Assembly: GCA_944393715.1 (NCBI GenBank)
Contig: CALYBB010000013.1
Span: forward strand, 1 to 34,911
Length of the DNA: 34,911 nucleotides
Reading direction: 5' to 3'
Source of the DNA: an uncultured Alphaproteobacteria bacterium
Lineage (GTDB): Bacteria > Pseudomonadota > Alphaproteobacteria > RF32 > CAG-239
The notes under the pieces were generated by a model. That model saw nothing but the letters and a program-made list of their open reading frames with translations, was not told where the DNA came from and did no database searches. This document shows, one piece after another, positions 1-7,973 of this stretch (within the stretch, counting starts at the first letter, position 1; every line of letters begins with the position of its first letter). The position numbers and the translations under genes were made by a program.

Positions 1-187
1 CGCGCAGCTTTTTCAGGCTCTGCGAGATGATAACCTGCTCTTCGCCGACGCCTTTGGCAATCGCCGAAACCGATGACGCGCCGTTGACGTCCAAAAACTC
101 CAATATCCGCAGCCTTAAGGGATGAGCGATATAGCTTATCCCTCTGGCCGCTTTTTTCATAATTTCATCAGGCAGTGGTTGATCCAT
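1..187 (-). CDS. ArsR-family winged-helix regulator (partial, 3' end outside window)
   Basis: The first 62 residues of a minus-strand gene are visible; the rest lies beyond base 1. The sequence has the ArsR-type layout: an 'AHPLRLRILEFL' helix, then 'SAIAKGVGEEQVIISQSLKKLR', matching the helix-turn-helix and recognition helix of small homodimeric repressors. ArsR proteins sense metals, redox state or small ligands. The sensor residues of this one are not visible, so the signal is unknown. It starts 2 bp after the stop of the thioredoxin-like lipoprotein gene and is probably the last gene seen of a co-transcribed run beginning near 1719. It may regulate that operon. HTH assignment is fairly sure; the ligand is not. 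Confidence 0.8.
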   Translation of the reverse strand, partial: MDQPLPDEIMKKAARGISYIAHPLRLRILEFLDVNGASSVSAIAKGVGEEQVIISQSLKKLR

Positions 188-189
188 GA

Positions 190-546
190 TTATTGTCCTG
201 CTTCGGCGTACGGACGCGCATATTCGTCAAACTCGTCCTCATAATCACTGGTCCAGCCCATCAGATATTTATCACCGAAAACAATCAGCGGTGTGCCGAC
301 ATTATTGCCGAGTTTAAATTTCTGCGCCGCCTTAACCAGCAAATCAAGCCCCTCCGGATTACCGACATTAACCATCGCCATTTCCAAATTCGGATATTTA
401 GCATTAATATACTCCAGCGCGTGATGACAATGCGGACAGGTGTTGGAAAAGAAAAAATAAACCTTATCATCCACCAAACCATTTTCCGTTTTGCCGCAGG
501 CTGACAGAAGCAAAACCACCGTTAAAGCTGATAAAAACCGCCGCAT
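190..546 (-). CDS. Thioredoxin-like lipoprotein with CPHC active site
   Basis: A 118-residue protein with a lipoprotein signal: basic MRRF start, hydrophobic core, and lipobox LSAC giving a lipidated Cys17. The mature part is a minimal thioredoxin fold. It shows a beta strand 'KVYFFFSNT', the redox motif C37-P-H-C40, and 'GTPLIVFG' carrying the cis-proline expected opposite the active site. CPHC is typical of DsbA/DsbC-like oxidoreductases, so the inferred role is thiol-disulfide exchange at the outer face of a membrane. A longer reading from 678 would overlap the upstream gene deeply and lose the signal peptide. The start at 546 lies 1 bp after the stop of the CxxC membrane protein, implying translational coupling. 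The substrate is unknown. Confidence 0.8.
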   Translation of the reverse strand: MRRFLSALTVVLLLSACGKTENGLVDDKVYFFFSNTCPHCHHALEYINAKYPNLEMAMVNVGNPEGLDLLVKAAQKFKLGNNVGTPLIVFGDKYLMGWTSDYEDEFDEYARPYAEAGQ

Positions 547-547
547 T

Positions 548-1117
548 TTATTCCTCCGCAAACTCGTACAATTCCGAAACGTCACCCAAACCGGCCGCCG
601 TATTGCCGGAAATCGGACAATAGTAAAAATACGCGCTGCAAAGCGCCAAAGCCACCACCGGCAACACCACTTTTTCAAACGGAAAATGCGCGTGCCCGCC
701 GTTTTTGGCTTTCATCCATTGATAAAATTTGGATACATAGATAAAGACCAACGCCCCGAGAATGGTACTGAACAACAGCGGATCAAGATAAAAGATACCG
801 ATAACCCGCGGCTGATACGGAATCTCGACATACATGCCGCCGATAACCCCGACGGATACAGCCATCAAAATAAAATCTCGACCGGCAAAATGCCAGTTCT
901 TCTTATCAAACCACAAAATCAGCCAATAGCCCATCAAGGCCAAAAAAGCACCGGCCCACACCCCGACCACGGCATCGTCAAAACCGTATTGGCGCGCAAC
1001 CTCCAGCGATGCTCCGACCGCGACCGTACACACCGCACACGCCGGATTAGCCATGGCTTTACCGGCGCTTGCCAAAACAAAAACCGGAACAGCAAACAAT
1101 TTCAATAACTTATGCAT
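548..1117 (-). CDS. Four-helix membrane protein with extracytoplasmic CxxC
   Basis: A 189-residue protein of a family I cannot name. A signal-like segment (residues 5-22) is followed by a CAVC motif at Cys27-Cys30. About four membrane spans follow, near residues 50-70, 82-98, 105-128 and 150-168. A second cysteine pair (CSAYFYYC) sits at the end of the last span. Paired cysteines at membrane edges recall DsbB/VKOR or DsbD-type electron carriers, but length and sequence do not let me assign it to any of these. It sits immediately upstream of a CPHC lipoprotein, which suggests a two-component thiol relay across the membrane. The start at 1117 gives the only complete signal segment. A redox role is inferred from cysteines and context only. 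Confidence 0.7.
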   Translation of the reverse strand: MHKLLKLFAVPVFVLASAGKAMANPACAVCTVAVGASLEVARQYGFDDAVVGVWAGAFLALMGYWLILWFDKKNWHFAGRDFILMAVSVGVIGGMYVEIPYQPRVIGIFYLDPLLFSTILGALVFIYVSKFYQWMKAKNGGHAHFPFEKVVLPVVALALCSAYFYYCPISGNTAAGLGDVSELYEFAEE

Positions 1118-1131
1118 TATCTTTATTCCTT

Positions 1132-1719
1132 TTATTCAATACAACAATCAACCGCCTTGCGGACAAAAGCTTTCATTTTAGCCAGAGCGCCGCCTTGTTT
1201 GGGGGCTTCGGCAACTTTTTCTTTAATTTTCGGCGCTTCGACTTTTTCCAGCTGTGCCGATATTTTCTTAATGTCTTCCATATTATCCTCAACCCACTTA
1301 ACGTCTTCAACATCAAGCATCTTCATATTCAAGCCCCAAAACAGACAATACAAATCATAAGCCTGATTAAACAACTTGTAGGCTTCGTCCTTATGCCCCA
1401 AAGACTGTCGCTTGGTTCCGACCTCCATCAGGCGCATTGATGAGGCCAACAGATGTTTGGATATACACCACACCTCGCCCTCATACGCCGGAATAACGCG
1501 CTGCATCAGATTCTTACGCAGCTCGCGAATATCCTGAATCAAATCATAAAAAGAGGTTTTGCCGGTTTTGGCGCCGGAAAACACCAAATGCTCCTCAATT
1601 GAAATCAAGTTCATAATGGCAATTGTCAAATCCTGATCTGATGACAAATCTTTCGGATTAACTTTTTTGGTTGCATCGATTCTCTCAACAAACTCTTTAA
1701 CATCTTTAGCTTTTTTCAT
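1132..1719 (-). CDS. Conserved-looking protein of unknown function, first gene of the redox operon
   Basis: A 195-residue soluble, largely alpha-helical protein with no signal peptide or membrane segment. I do not recognise its family. It is rich in Lys and Glu, has a long helical central part with 'DIRELRKNLMQRVIPAYEGEVW' character, a charged linker near residues 155-175, and a basic C-terminal helix ending in a CC pair (DCCIE). Start 1719 is chosen because AGGAG lies about 6 bases upstream; a start at 1743 would include that ribosome binding site. It is followed by the CxxC membrane protein with a 14-bp gap and preceded by a strong promoter, so it leads the operon. It could be a cytoplasmic partner of the membrane protein, but nothing in its sequence shows this. 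Confidence 0.7.
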   Translation of the reverse strand: MKKAKDVKEFVERIDATKKVNPKDLSSDQDLTIAIMNLISIEEHLVFSGAKTGKTSFYDLIQDIRELRKNLMQRVIPAYEGEVWCISKHLLASSMRLMEVGTKRQSLGHKDEAYKLFNQAYDLYCLFWGLNMKMLDVEDVKWVEDNMEDIKKISAQLEKVEAPKIKEKVAEAPKQGGALAKMKAFVRKAVDCCIE

Positions 1720-1755
1720 CTTTGACTCCTGAAAATATATCAAAAACTATATATA

Positions 1756-1784
1756 GTAATAATTATATATATCAAACTTGTCAA
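1756..1784 (-). promoter_or_regulatory. Sigma70-type promoter of the redox operon
   Basis: On the minus strand a perfect -35 TTGACA (1779-1784) is separated by 17 bp from TATTAC (1756-1761). This lies about 35 bp upstream of the start codon at 1719. The region is extremely AT-rich and also holds a 12-bp palindrome (ACTATATATAGT, 1747-1758) over the -10 and two direct TTTGATATAT copies, which could be operator sites. Confidence 0.55.
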
Positions 1785-1870
1785 GTGTTAACTATATAAT
1801 TAAGTATTTTTTTCACAACAATCGCTTGACTTTAAGCTGAAAATATGTTTTTTGTTACGCAACAACGCAA

Positions 1871-1947
1871 GGTCTCGTAGCTCAGCTGGATAGAGCAACA
1901 GCCTTCTAAGCTGTGGGTCAGAGGTTCGAATCCTCTCGAGATCGCCA
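1871..1947 (+). tRNA. tRNA-Arg (anticodon TCT)
   Basis: A full 77-nt cloverleaf can be drawn. The acceptor strands GGTCTCG and CGAGATC pair (one G-U), with discriminator G and encoded CCA at 1945-1947. The D-arm is AGCTCAGCTGGATAGAGC. The anticodon stem-loop reads CAGCC-TTCTAAG-CTG with anticodon TCT for AGA codons. The T-arm GAGG-TTCGAAT-CCTC is canonical. A TTGACT element at about 1826-1831 may be part of its promoter, though a clear -10 is not visible. A terminator follows within 10 bases. Confidence 0.96.
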
Positions 1948-1955
1948 ATAAAAAG

Positions 1956-1980
1956 ACACCGCCTCGTGCGGTGTTTTTTT
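1956..1980 (+). terminator. Rho-independent terminator of tRNA-Arg
   Basis: A 7-bp stem ACACCGC/GCGGTGT (1956-1962 and 1968-1974) with a 5-nt loop is followed directly by a run of T, ending the tRNA transcript. Confidence 0.9.
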
Positions 1981-2091
1981 GTTGTGCAGGCTCGCAGGAT
2001 TTGAATTGCTTCTTTCTTTCATCAACCGATTTTAACCTAAAATTAAAACATAAAATCTATAATAAAGCTCAGTATTGAATTTACAAACGGG

Positions 2092-2874
2092 ATGAAAAAC
2101 ATGGAAAAATCGACATGGATTGGTTTTATTGGCGGCATTGCCGCAGTTGGCACCGGTATGGCGCTCAAAGGTGCAGATCCTCACGCCCTGATTAACCCTG
2201 CAGCTTTTTTGATTATTTTTGCCGGAACAGCGGCAGCAATTTTCAACGCTTTTCCGATGCACGAGCTCAAAAAATTTCCCAAATTGCTCAAGCTGCTTTT
2301 TGTCGGCCAGCATCTAACATCCAAGCAAGAAGTCTTGGAATTGTTTGTTGCCACGGCCAAAGCGGCCAAACAAGAAGGTGTCATGGCCATTGAAAAAAAG
2401 GCTAACGATGTGGCAGACCCTTTTATCCGCTCAACCATGACCATGGTTGCTGATGGCTTTAATGCTGATTTTATTTACAATGTCGTTGATGCCGAGATTA
2501 AACAAATGGAAGAGCGCCATCGCTCCGGAGCTCAAATTTTTGCCCAGTGCGGTATGTACGCACCGACTTTGGGCGTCTTGGGCGCAGTTATCGGCTTGAT
2601 TGCGGCTTTAGGCAACCTAAGCGATATTGATCAACTTGGTCACTCCATTGCTGCAGCCTTTGTTGCCACTTTGCTCGGTATTTTCACTGGTTATGTCTGT
2701 TGGCACCCCTTTGCCAACAAGCTCAAACAACTTAATGCCGAAGAAGTCGAACTTAAACGCATGGTGCTTGAAGGCGCTCTGGCTTTGCAGGAAGGCGCTT
2801 CATCAATCGCCATAGAATCCCGTTTGCAGGCATATATTCCACTGGCCGAACGTAAATCTATGAGAGATGCTTAA
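2092..2874 (+). CDS. motA: Flagellar motor stator protein MotA
   Basis: A 260-residue MotA/PomA-type proton-channel subunit of the inner membrane. Membrane spans lie near residues 9-25 and 37-53, with a long cytoplasmic loop that contacts the rotor. The last two spans are about 160-180 and 192-212. The conserved channel prolines appear as 'YAPTLGVLGAVIGL' and 'GYVCWHPFANKLK'. Start could be 2092 or the ATG at 2101; neither has a strong ribosome binding site, and GGGA at 2089-2092 is better placed for 2101. motB follows after 25 bp. No other flagellar gene is present here, and the amino-sugar genes nagA and nagB continue the same run. MotA is well supported over ExbB/TolQ because the partner is a true MotB. 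Confidence 0.92.
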   Translation: MKNMEKSTWIGFIGGIAAVGTGMALKGADPHALINPAAFLIIFAGTAAAIFNAFPMHELKKFPKLLKLLFVGQHLTSKQEVLELFVATAKAAKQEGVMAIEKKANDVADPFIRSTMTMVADGFNADFIYNVVDAEIKQMEERHRSGAQIFAQCGMYAPTLGVLGAVIGLIAALGNLSDIDQLGHSIAAAFVATLLGIFTGYVCWHPFANKLKQLNAEEVELKRMVLEGALALQEGASSIAIESRLQAYIPLAERKSMRDA

Positions 2875-2899
2875 CCATTAAACAATAAAGGGTAAAATC

Positions 2900-3562
2900 A
2901 TGGTAAAAAAGAAACCTGACGCGCCGCATCACGAAGAACACGCTGACGAGACATGGCTTATTCCGTACTCGGATTTATTAACATTGCTTTTGGCTTTGTT
3001 TATCGTGTTATTTGCCTCCTCAAGTTTAGATAAAAACAAAGCAGCACAAATCCAATATGCTTTGGCGGCAGCTTTCGGCAACGGTGGACTGGAAGATGAA
3101 TCAGGCAACATTACCAATTTTATCAACGACGTTAAAGATCTGAATCTGGAACAAGATGGCGTTATCATATCTTCCGATGCCAACGGCGCAACGTTAGAAA
3201 TGGCCTCTATCAACTTATTTGACAAAGGCTCCGTTATTCTGAAACCGGAAGCCCTCCCTGTCATCAAAAAAATATCGCTGTTGCTCAATTCCAGCAAATA
3301 CAAAAAATATCGTATTTCTGTCGAAGGACACACCGACGATACTAATGAATCAGAAACATTGCCTTCTAACTGGGAACTGTCCGGAGCTCGTGCCGGCGCG
3401 GTCGTCCGGACCATGATTGGCAACGACATGGACGTCAATCGTTTCAAAGCCGTCGGATTAGCAGAAATCTCGCCGGCATACCCCAACAAAAATCCCTATG
3501 GCGAACCAATTCCCGAAAATCGAATTAAAAATCGTCGGGTTATTGTCCGTATTGAATTTTAA
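2900..3562 (+). CDS. motB: Flagellar motor stator protein MotB
   Basis: A 220-residue stator subunit. The short N-terminus leads to one membrane helix beginning WLIPYSDLLTLLLALF, where Asp25 is the expected proton-carrying aspartate (Asp32 in E. coli). A linker of about 75 residues follows. The C-terminal OmpA/MotB peptidoglycan-binding domain begins near residue 110 and contains 'ISVEGHTDD', 'NWELSGARA' and the closing 'NRIKNRRVIVRIEF'. At 220 residues it is shorter than enterobacterial MotB (about 300), mainly through a compact linker and tail. It anchors the stator to the cell wall. It pairs with motA upstream and is followed by nagA after 18 bp. Confidence 0.93.
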   Translation: MVKKKPDAPHHEEHADETWLIPYSDLLTLLLALFIVLFASSSLDKNKAAQIQYALAAAFGNGGLEDESGNITNFINDVKDLNLEQDGVIISSDANGATLEMASINLFDKGSVILKPEALPVIKKISLLLNSSKYKKYRISVEGHTDDTNESETLPSNWELSGARAGAVVRTMIGNDMDVNRFKAVGLAEISPAYPNKNPYGEPIPENRIKNRRVIVRIEF

Positions 3563-3580
3563 CTTAAGGAACACAAAACA

Positions 3581-4738
3581 ATGAAAACGGCTATCTGTCT
3601 GCACAATGCAACTGTTTTGACAGGTTTTTCGATCATGCACAATTGTGCCGTCTATATCAAAGACAATAAAATTGCCGATGTCTACAACGAAGAAAGATTC
3701 CGCCAAAAAATATTTTCCCCAAAAGTTAAAATTATTGATGTCAACGGTGCTTATGTCATGCCGGGCATGATAGACACGCACATCCACGGCATCGGCGGAA
3801 GCGGTGCTGATGATGCTGATTATAAATCTATATTACACATGTCTGAGGTCCTGCCCGAATATGGAGTCACATCTTTCATCCCGACTTGCTGCACTGCTCA
3901 AGAAAAAGACCTGCTAAAAAAAATAAAAGCCATCACTCTGGCAATGGGCAAAGAAAAAGGAGCCAATATCTTAGGGCTTCACCTTGAAGGCCCCTTTTTG
4001 TCGCCGGAACGCATCGGCGCTCAAACAGCAGACGGCATCTCTCCTGTCGATCTGGAGCTGATGCAACGTCTCTATAAAGCTTGCAAAGGAAAATTAATAA
4101 ACATGACCGTTGCGCCAGAATTAAAAGGCATGCGCGAACTGGCTCTTTTCTGTCTCGAAAAAAGCATTGTCTTGCAGGCCGGTCATACCAACGCCACCTA
4201 TGATCAGATGATGGAAGGATTGCAAGCCGGCATCATGCACGTCACCCATTTATTTAACGCCATGCGACCGATGCATCACCGCGAACCGGGGGTTGTCGGA
4301 GCTGCACTCATCCATCCAGAAATATCTTGCGAAATTATCGGTGACGGTGTTCATGTCAACCCACATCTTATTAACCTGCTAATGAAAAGCAAACCGTTAA
4401 GCCAAATAGTCCTGATAACCGATGCGCTTTATCCGGCCAAAACCGACTTATCCAAAACGCCGGATCTTTATCTGGATAAATGTTTCTACCGCAAAGAAGA
4501 CCATGTCATCAACGGTTCGGCTATTTCCATGCTTGACGGGTTTCGCAATCTGATTTCTTGGGGAATCCCGATCGAAAAAGCTGTCCGTATGGCCTCTACC
4601 AATCCGGCACAGATTATGGGACAAAAAACTAAGGGACTGCTCATCCCCGGACATGATGCAGATGTTATCGTGCTGGACAAAAACCTAAATCTGCTTTATA
4701 CCATTATCAACGGACAATTTGTTAAAGGAAAAAAATAA
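3581..4738 (+). CDS. nagA: N-acetylglucosamine-6-phosphate deacetylase
   Basis: A 385-residue cytoplasmic amidohydrolase that removes acetate from GlcNAc-6-phosphate, giving glucosamine-6-phosphate. The fold markers are all present: the DTHIHG metal motif (His67, His69), LHLEGPF with metal ligand Glu136, QAGHTNA (His202), THLFNAM (His223) and the catalytic Asp281 in LITDAL. Length matches the family. An AAGGA ribosome binding site sits just before ATG 3581. Its stop TAA shares a base with the start of nagB (TAATG), so the two are translationally coupled and catalyse consecutive steps. The substrate may come from imported GlcNAc or from cell-wall recycling; no transporter gene is in view. Confidence 0.95.
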   Translation: MKTAICLHNATVLTGFSIMHNCAVYIKDNKIADVYNEERFRQKIFSPKVKIIDVNGAYVMPGMIDTHIHGIGGSGADDADYKSILHMSEVLPEYGVTSFIPTCCTAQEKDLLKKIKAITLAMGKEKGANILGLHLEGPFLSPERIGAQTADGISPVDLELMQRLYKACKGKLINMTVAPELKGMRELALFCLEKSIVLQAGHTNATYDQMMEGLQAGIMHVTHLFNAMRPMHHREPGVVGAALIHPEISCEIIGDGVHVNPHLINLLMKSKPLSQIVLITDALYPAKTDLSKTPDLYLDKCFYRKEDHVINGSAISMLDGFRNLISWGIPIEKAVRMASTNPAQIMGQKTKGLLIPGHDADVIVLDKNLNLLYTIINGQFVKGKK

Positions 4739-5529
4739 TGCGCGTCATCATCAGAGATTCGGCCAGAGACTGTTCATCATGGGTTGCCGGATATGTGGCT
4801 TATCGCATAAAAAAAGCCGCCCCGACAGCCAAAAAACCTTTCGTTCTAGGACTTCCGACCGGTTCGACCTCCCTAGGAATATACAAAGAGCTAATCAAAC
4901 TTTATCAGCAAAAACGTGTGTCTTTTGAGCATATTGTAACTTTCAACATGGATGAATACGTAGGCCTGTCGCCTGAAGACAAAAATAGTTATCATTATTT
5001 TATGTCTGAAAATTTCTTCAGTTACATAAACATCCATCCCAAAAATATCCATATCCTAAACGGTATGACCAAAGACTACGCTGCCGAGTGCGAAAATTAC
5101 GAAAAAACTATCAAAGCTTACGGCGGAATTGATCTGATGTTGGGCGGAGTCGGATCAGATGGGCATATAGCCTTTAATGAACCTTTTTCTTCGCTTAACT
5201 CCCGCACGCGGATAAAGACACTGGCTCCTTCGACAATTAAAGATAACTCTCGTTTTTTTGACAACGACATCAGAAAAGTTCCGACTCAAGCCTTGACCAT
5301 AGGCGTCGGAACAATTATGGATGCCGACGAAGTTATAATTACCGCCACCGGCAGCGGCAAAGCCGAAGCTATTCGTCAGGGTATTGAAGGCTGTGTTAAT
5401 CACATATGGACCATAACGGCTTTGCAACAACATCCTCACGGCATCATTGTCTGCGATCGCGAGGCAGCTGCAAAATTATCGCCGGCGACTGTAGAATATT
5501 TTCAAGGAATTGAAAATCGCTTATCTTAA
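4738..5529 (+). CDS. nagB: Glucosamine-6-phosphate deaminase
   Basis: A 263-residue aldose-ketose isomerase that converts glucosamine-6-phosphate to fructose-6-phosphate and ammonia, feeding glycolysis. It aligns with E. coli NagB at the same residue numbers. Asp72 is in FNMDEYVGL, Asp141 and His143 are in GGVGSDGHIAFNEP, and Glu148 closes that motif, so the full catalytic set is kept. The phosphate-binding GLPTGSTSLG and the RFFDNDIRKVP segment are also clear. The start overlaps the nagA stop by one base. A strong terminator follows at once, so nagB closes the motA-motB-nagA-nagB run. Confidence 0.96.
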   Translation: MRVIIRDSARDCSSWVAGYVAYRIKKAAPTAKKPFVLGLPTGSTSLGIYKELIKLYQQKRVSFEHIVTFNMDEYVGLSPEDKNSYHYFMSENFFSYINIHPKNIHILNGMTKDYAAECENYEKTIKAYGGIDLMLGGVGSDGHIAFNEPFSSLNSRTRIKTLAPSTIKDNSRFFDNDIRKVPTQALTIGVGTIMDADEVIITATGSGKAEAIRQGIEGCVNHIWTITALQQHPHGIIVCDREAAAKLSPATVEYFQGIENRLS

Positions 5530-5557
5530 AAAATCCTCGCTACTGCGAGGATTTTTT
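5528..5557. terminator. Bidirectional terminator between nagB and pheT
   Basis: A perfect 13-bp stem, AAAAAATCCTCGC against GCGAGGATTTTTT, has a TACT loop. A-rich and T-rich flanks make it work for nagB on the plus strand and for pheT converging on the minus strand. Confidence 0.92.
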
Positions 5558-5569
5558 AAGAAATTCTTT

Positions 5570-7963
5570 TTATGCATCACGCAATTGAGCCGAAACAATT
5601 TTCTTTTTAACTTCAACCGCAACCTTCGTAATCAACGTCTCAATATCCTGATCACTAAAAGTCATCTCTTTTGGTTGAAATGTCAATGTCAAAGCAACGG
5701 ATTTTTTGTCTTTCGGCAAATTCTCGCCTTCATAAACATCAAATATCCCTACACTGGTGATATATTGGCGGTCGGCATTTTTAGCCGCCGCTATAATATC
5801 GTCAGCTTGCACCGAGGCATCGACAATAAAAGCCATATCTTTATCAACCGGCTGCAATGCCGACAACTCAAGCCTCTTTTTTGCCTTATCCTTATTATTG
5901 CGCGGTAACGGAATGTTGTCCAAAAACACTTCAAAAGCTTCCACCCGCTGTTTCAAACCAAATTTTTTCAAAACCAAAGGATGCAACTCACCAAAATAAG
6001 CTATCACATTATTACCCAAACGCAAAGCCCCGCTCCTGCTCGGATGATAATAAGCCGGTGCGTCAGTTGATATCCGCACACTGTCATACGGACCATTAGC
6101 CGCAGCAACGGCAGCCAAAGCATCAGCCTTTACATCAAAAACATCAAACAACCGTTCTTCTTTAAGCCAATGCTTTTTGCTGGTCATGCCGCTGCGAATT
6201 CCGCCGGCCACCAATTTTTGTTCTCCGGGCTTACGACCATAAAATTCCGGTCCGCATTCAAACAGGCTGACATTAGCATAGCCTCTGGCTATATTATTTT
6301 TAAGTCCCAGCAACAAATTAACCAGAACCGAAGGCCGCATTTCATCAAGCTCTGCCGTAATCGGATTACATAACAGAACAGCCTCGCCGCCGCGGCGAAA
6401 ATCTTTAGCCAAACGTGAATCGGTAAAACTCCATGTTACGGTTTCCAAAAGGCCTCGCGATGCCAACTCATGCTTAACCGTTACCACCCGCCGCTGTTCC
6501 GGTTTCAAAACCTGCACCGGAAAATAAGACCTCGGCATCGATTCGGCAGGAACTTCATCAAGCCCGATCATCCGCACAATTTCTTCAACCAAATCATGTT
6601 CGCCCTCTATATCGCCGCGCCATGTCGGTGAAGTCGCCCAAATCTTATCACCCTCTTCCTTGGTCTCAAAACCCAGACGCGTTAATATTTCAACGATTTT
6701 ATCAGCGGCAACTTCCATGCCAATAAAGCTTTTTAATCTTGCCGGTCGAACAAAAGTCGTCACCGGCTGATAATTTTCCTCACCGGCAATTTCAATATCC
6801 GATGCCTCACCGCCGCAAACCTCCAAAATCAACTGCGTGGCATAATCCGACCCCAAGACATTTGAGTTTGGATCAACCCAGCGTTCATAACGATAACGCG
6901 AATCTGAATCAATCTGAAATTTACGTCCCGTTCGAGCAATGCATGTCGGTGCAAATAAAGCACTTTCAAGCAGCACATTAACCGTCTCTTCGGAACAACC
7001 TTTGGCTGCCCCGCCCATAATACCTCCAAGACACTGAACACCCTCATCATCACAAATACCAAGCGATTGGTTGTCCAATACATATTCTTTGTCATCCAAA
7101 GACACGAATTTTTCACCGTCTTTGGCCATCCGCACACAAATATCGCCTTTAAGCTTATCAGCATCAAAAACGTGCAGCGGTCGCGCCAAATCATAGTTAA
7201 CATAATTGGTAACATCAACCAGCGGCGATATTGAACGCAATCCAATAGCCGTCAGCCGGTCTTTCATCCACTTCGGGGTTTCAGCCTTATTGTTAACACC
7301 GCGAATATAGCGTGCCGTATACACCGGACAAGCCTTAAAATCTTCAACCTTTACTTTGATCGGGGACTTAAAGCTGTTGACGAGCTTGTTTATTTTCAAG
7401 GGTTTTAATCTTCCAAGCCCCGCCGCGGCCAAATCACGCGCTATACCGCGCACTCCCAAACACTCCGCTCGATTAGGCGTAATTGATATATCAAACACCG
7501 GATCAGCCTGATAAACTTCAGACAGAGCCAAACCTATCGGTGCATTAGCCGGCAGCTCAATAATGCCCTCATGATCCGTACCGACGCCGATTTCATCTTC
7601 GGCGCACATCATACCGAAGCTCTCCACGCCGCGCATTTTGCCAACTTTAATTTTTTCGTTAAACAGCGGAATATACGCCCCCACGTGAGCCAGAATACCG
7701 ACCATGCCTTTTTTGACATTCGGTGCACCGCAGACGACCTGCAAAACTTCTTTGCCGTCATTGACTGTCAAAACATGTAAATGATCCGAATCCGGATGAT
7801 TTTGCACATCCTCAACTCGGGCAGTCGTAAATCCGCTCATATTTTCAAACGGATTAATAACTTCTTCCACTTCCAAACCAATCTTAGTCAGGGTTTCGGC
7901 AATTTGCTCAACATTTGCTTCCGTATCCAAATGTTCCTTTAACCACGATAACGTAAACTTCAT
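5570..7963 (-). CDS. pheT: Phenylalanyl-tRNA synthetase beta subunit
   Basis: A 797-residue subunit of the alpha2-beta2 enzyme that charges tRNA-Phe. It starts MKFTLSWLKEHLD, the usual opening, with AGGAG 8 bases upstream of 7963; a longer reading to 7990 runs into pheS and is rejected. Domain order is standard. An N-terminal OB-fold tRNA-binding module (about 40-150, 'HPDSDHLHVLTVNDG') is followed by the B3/B4 editing domain with 'RYIRGV', and by B5 near 400-470. The degenerate synthetase core comes next, and the C-terminal ferredoxin-like anticodon-binding domain (about 705-797) starts near 'LQPVDKDMAFIVD'. It lies 10 bp downstream of pheS. Full length, no damage seen. Confidence 0.97.
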   Translation of the reverse strand: MKFTLSWLKEHLDTEANVEQIAETLTKIGLEVEEVINPFENMSGFTTARVEDVQNHPDSDHLHVLTVNDGKEVLQVVCGAPNVKKGMVGILAHVGAYIPLFNEKIKVGKMRGVESFGMMCAEDEIGVGTDHEGIIELPANAPIGLALSEVYQADPVFDISITPNRAECLGVRGIARDLAAAGLGRLKPLKINKLVNSFKSPIKVKVEDFKACPVYTARYIRGVNNKAETPKWMKDRLTAIGLRSISPLVDVTNYVNYDLARPLHVFDADKLKGDICVRMAKDGEKFVSLDDKEYVLDNQSLGICDDEGVQCLGGIMGGAAKGCSEETVNVLLESALFAPTCIARTGRKFQIDSDSRYRYERWVDPNSNVLGSDYATQLILEVCGGEASDIEIAGEENYQPVTTFVRPARLKSFIGMEVAADKIVEILTRLGFETKEEGDKIWATSPTWRGDIEGEHDLVEEIVRMIGLDEVPAESMPRSYFPVQVLKPEQRRVVTVKHELASRGLLETVTWSFTDSRLAKDFRRGGEAVLLCNPITAELDEMRPSVLVNLLLGLKNNIARGYANVSLFECGPEFYGRKPGEQKLVAGGIRSGMTSKKHWLKEERLFDVFDVKADALAAVAAANGPYDSVRISTDAPAYYHPSRSGALRLGNNVIAYFGELHPLVLKKFGLKQRVEAFEVFLDNIPLPRNNKDKAKKRLELSALQPVDKDMAFIVDASVQADDIIAAAKNADRQYITSVGIFDVYEGENLPKDKKSVALTLTFQPKEMTFSDQDIETLITKVAVEVKKKIVSAQLRDA

Positions 7964-7973
7964 TTTATCTCTC

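Noticed and set aside
1112..1360. 82-codon plus-strand ORF
   Set aside because: Antisense to the 195-residue gene, which has promoter and ribosome binding site; composition is biased.
3563..3580. glmS-type or other riboswitch ahead of nagA
   Set aside because: Only 18 bp separate motB and nagA; there is no room for an aptamer.
3458..3787. 109-codon frame antisense across the motB-nagA junction
   Set aside because: Antisense to two genes with intact motifs and lacks its own ribosome binding site.
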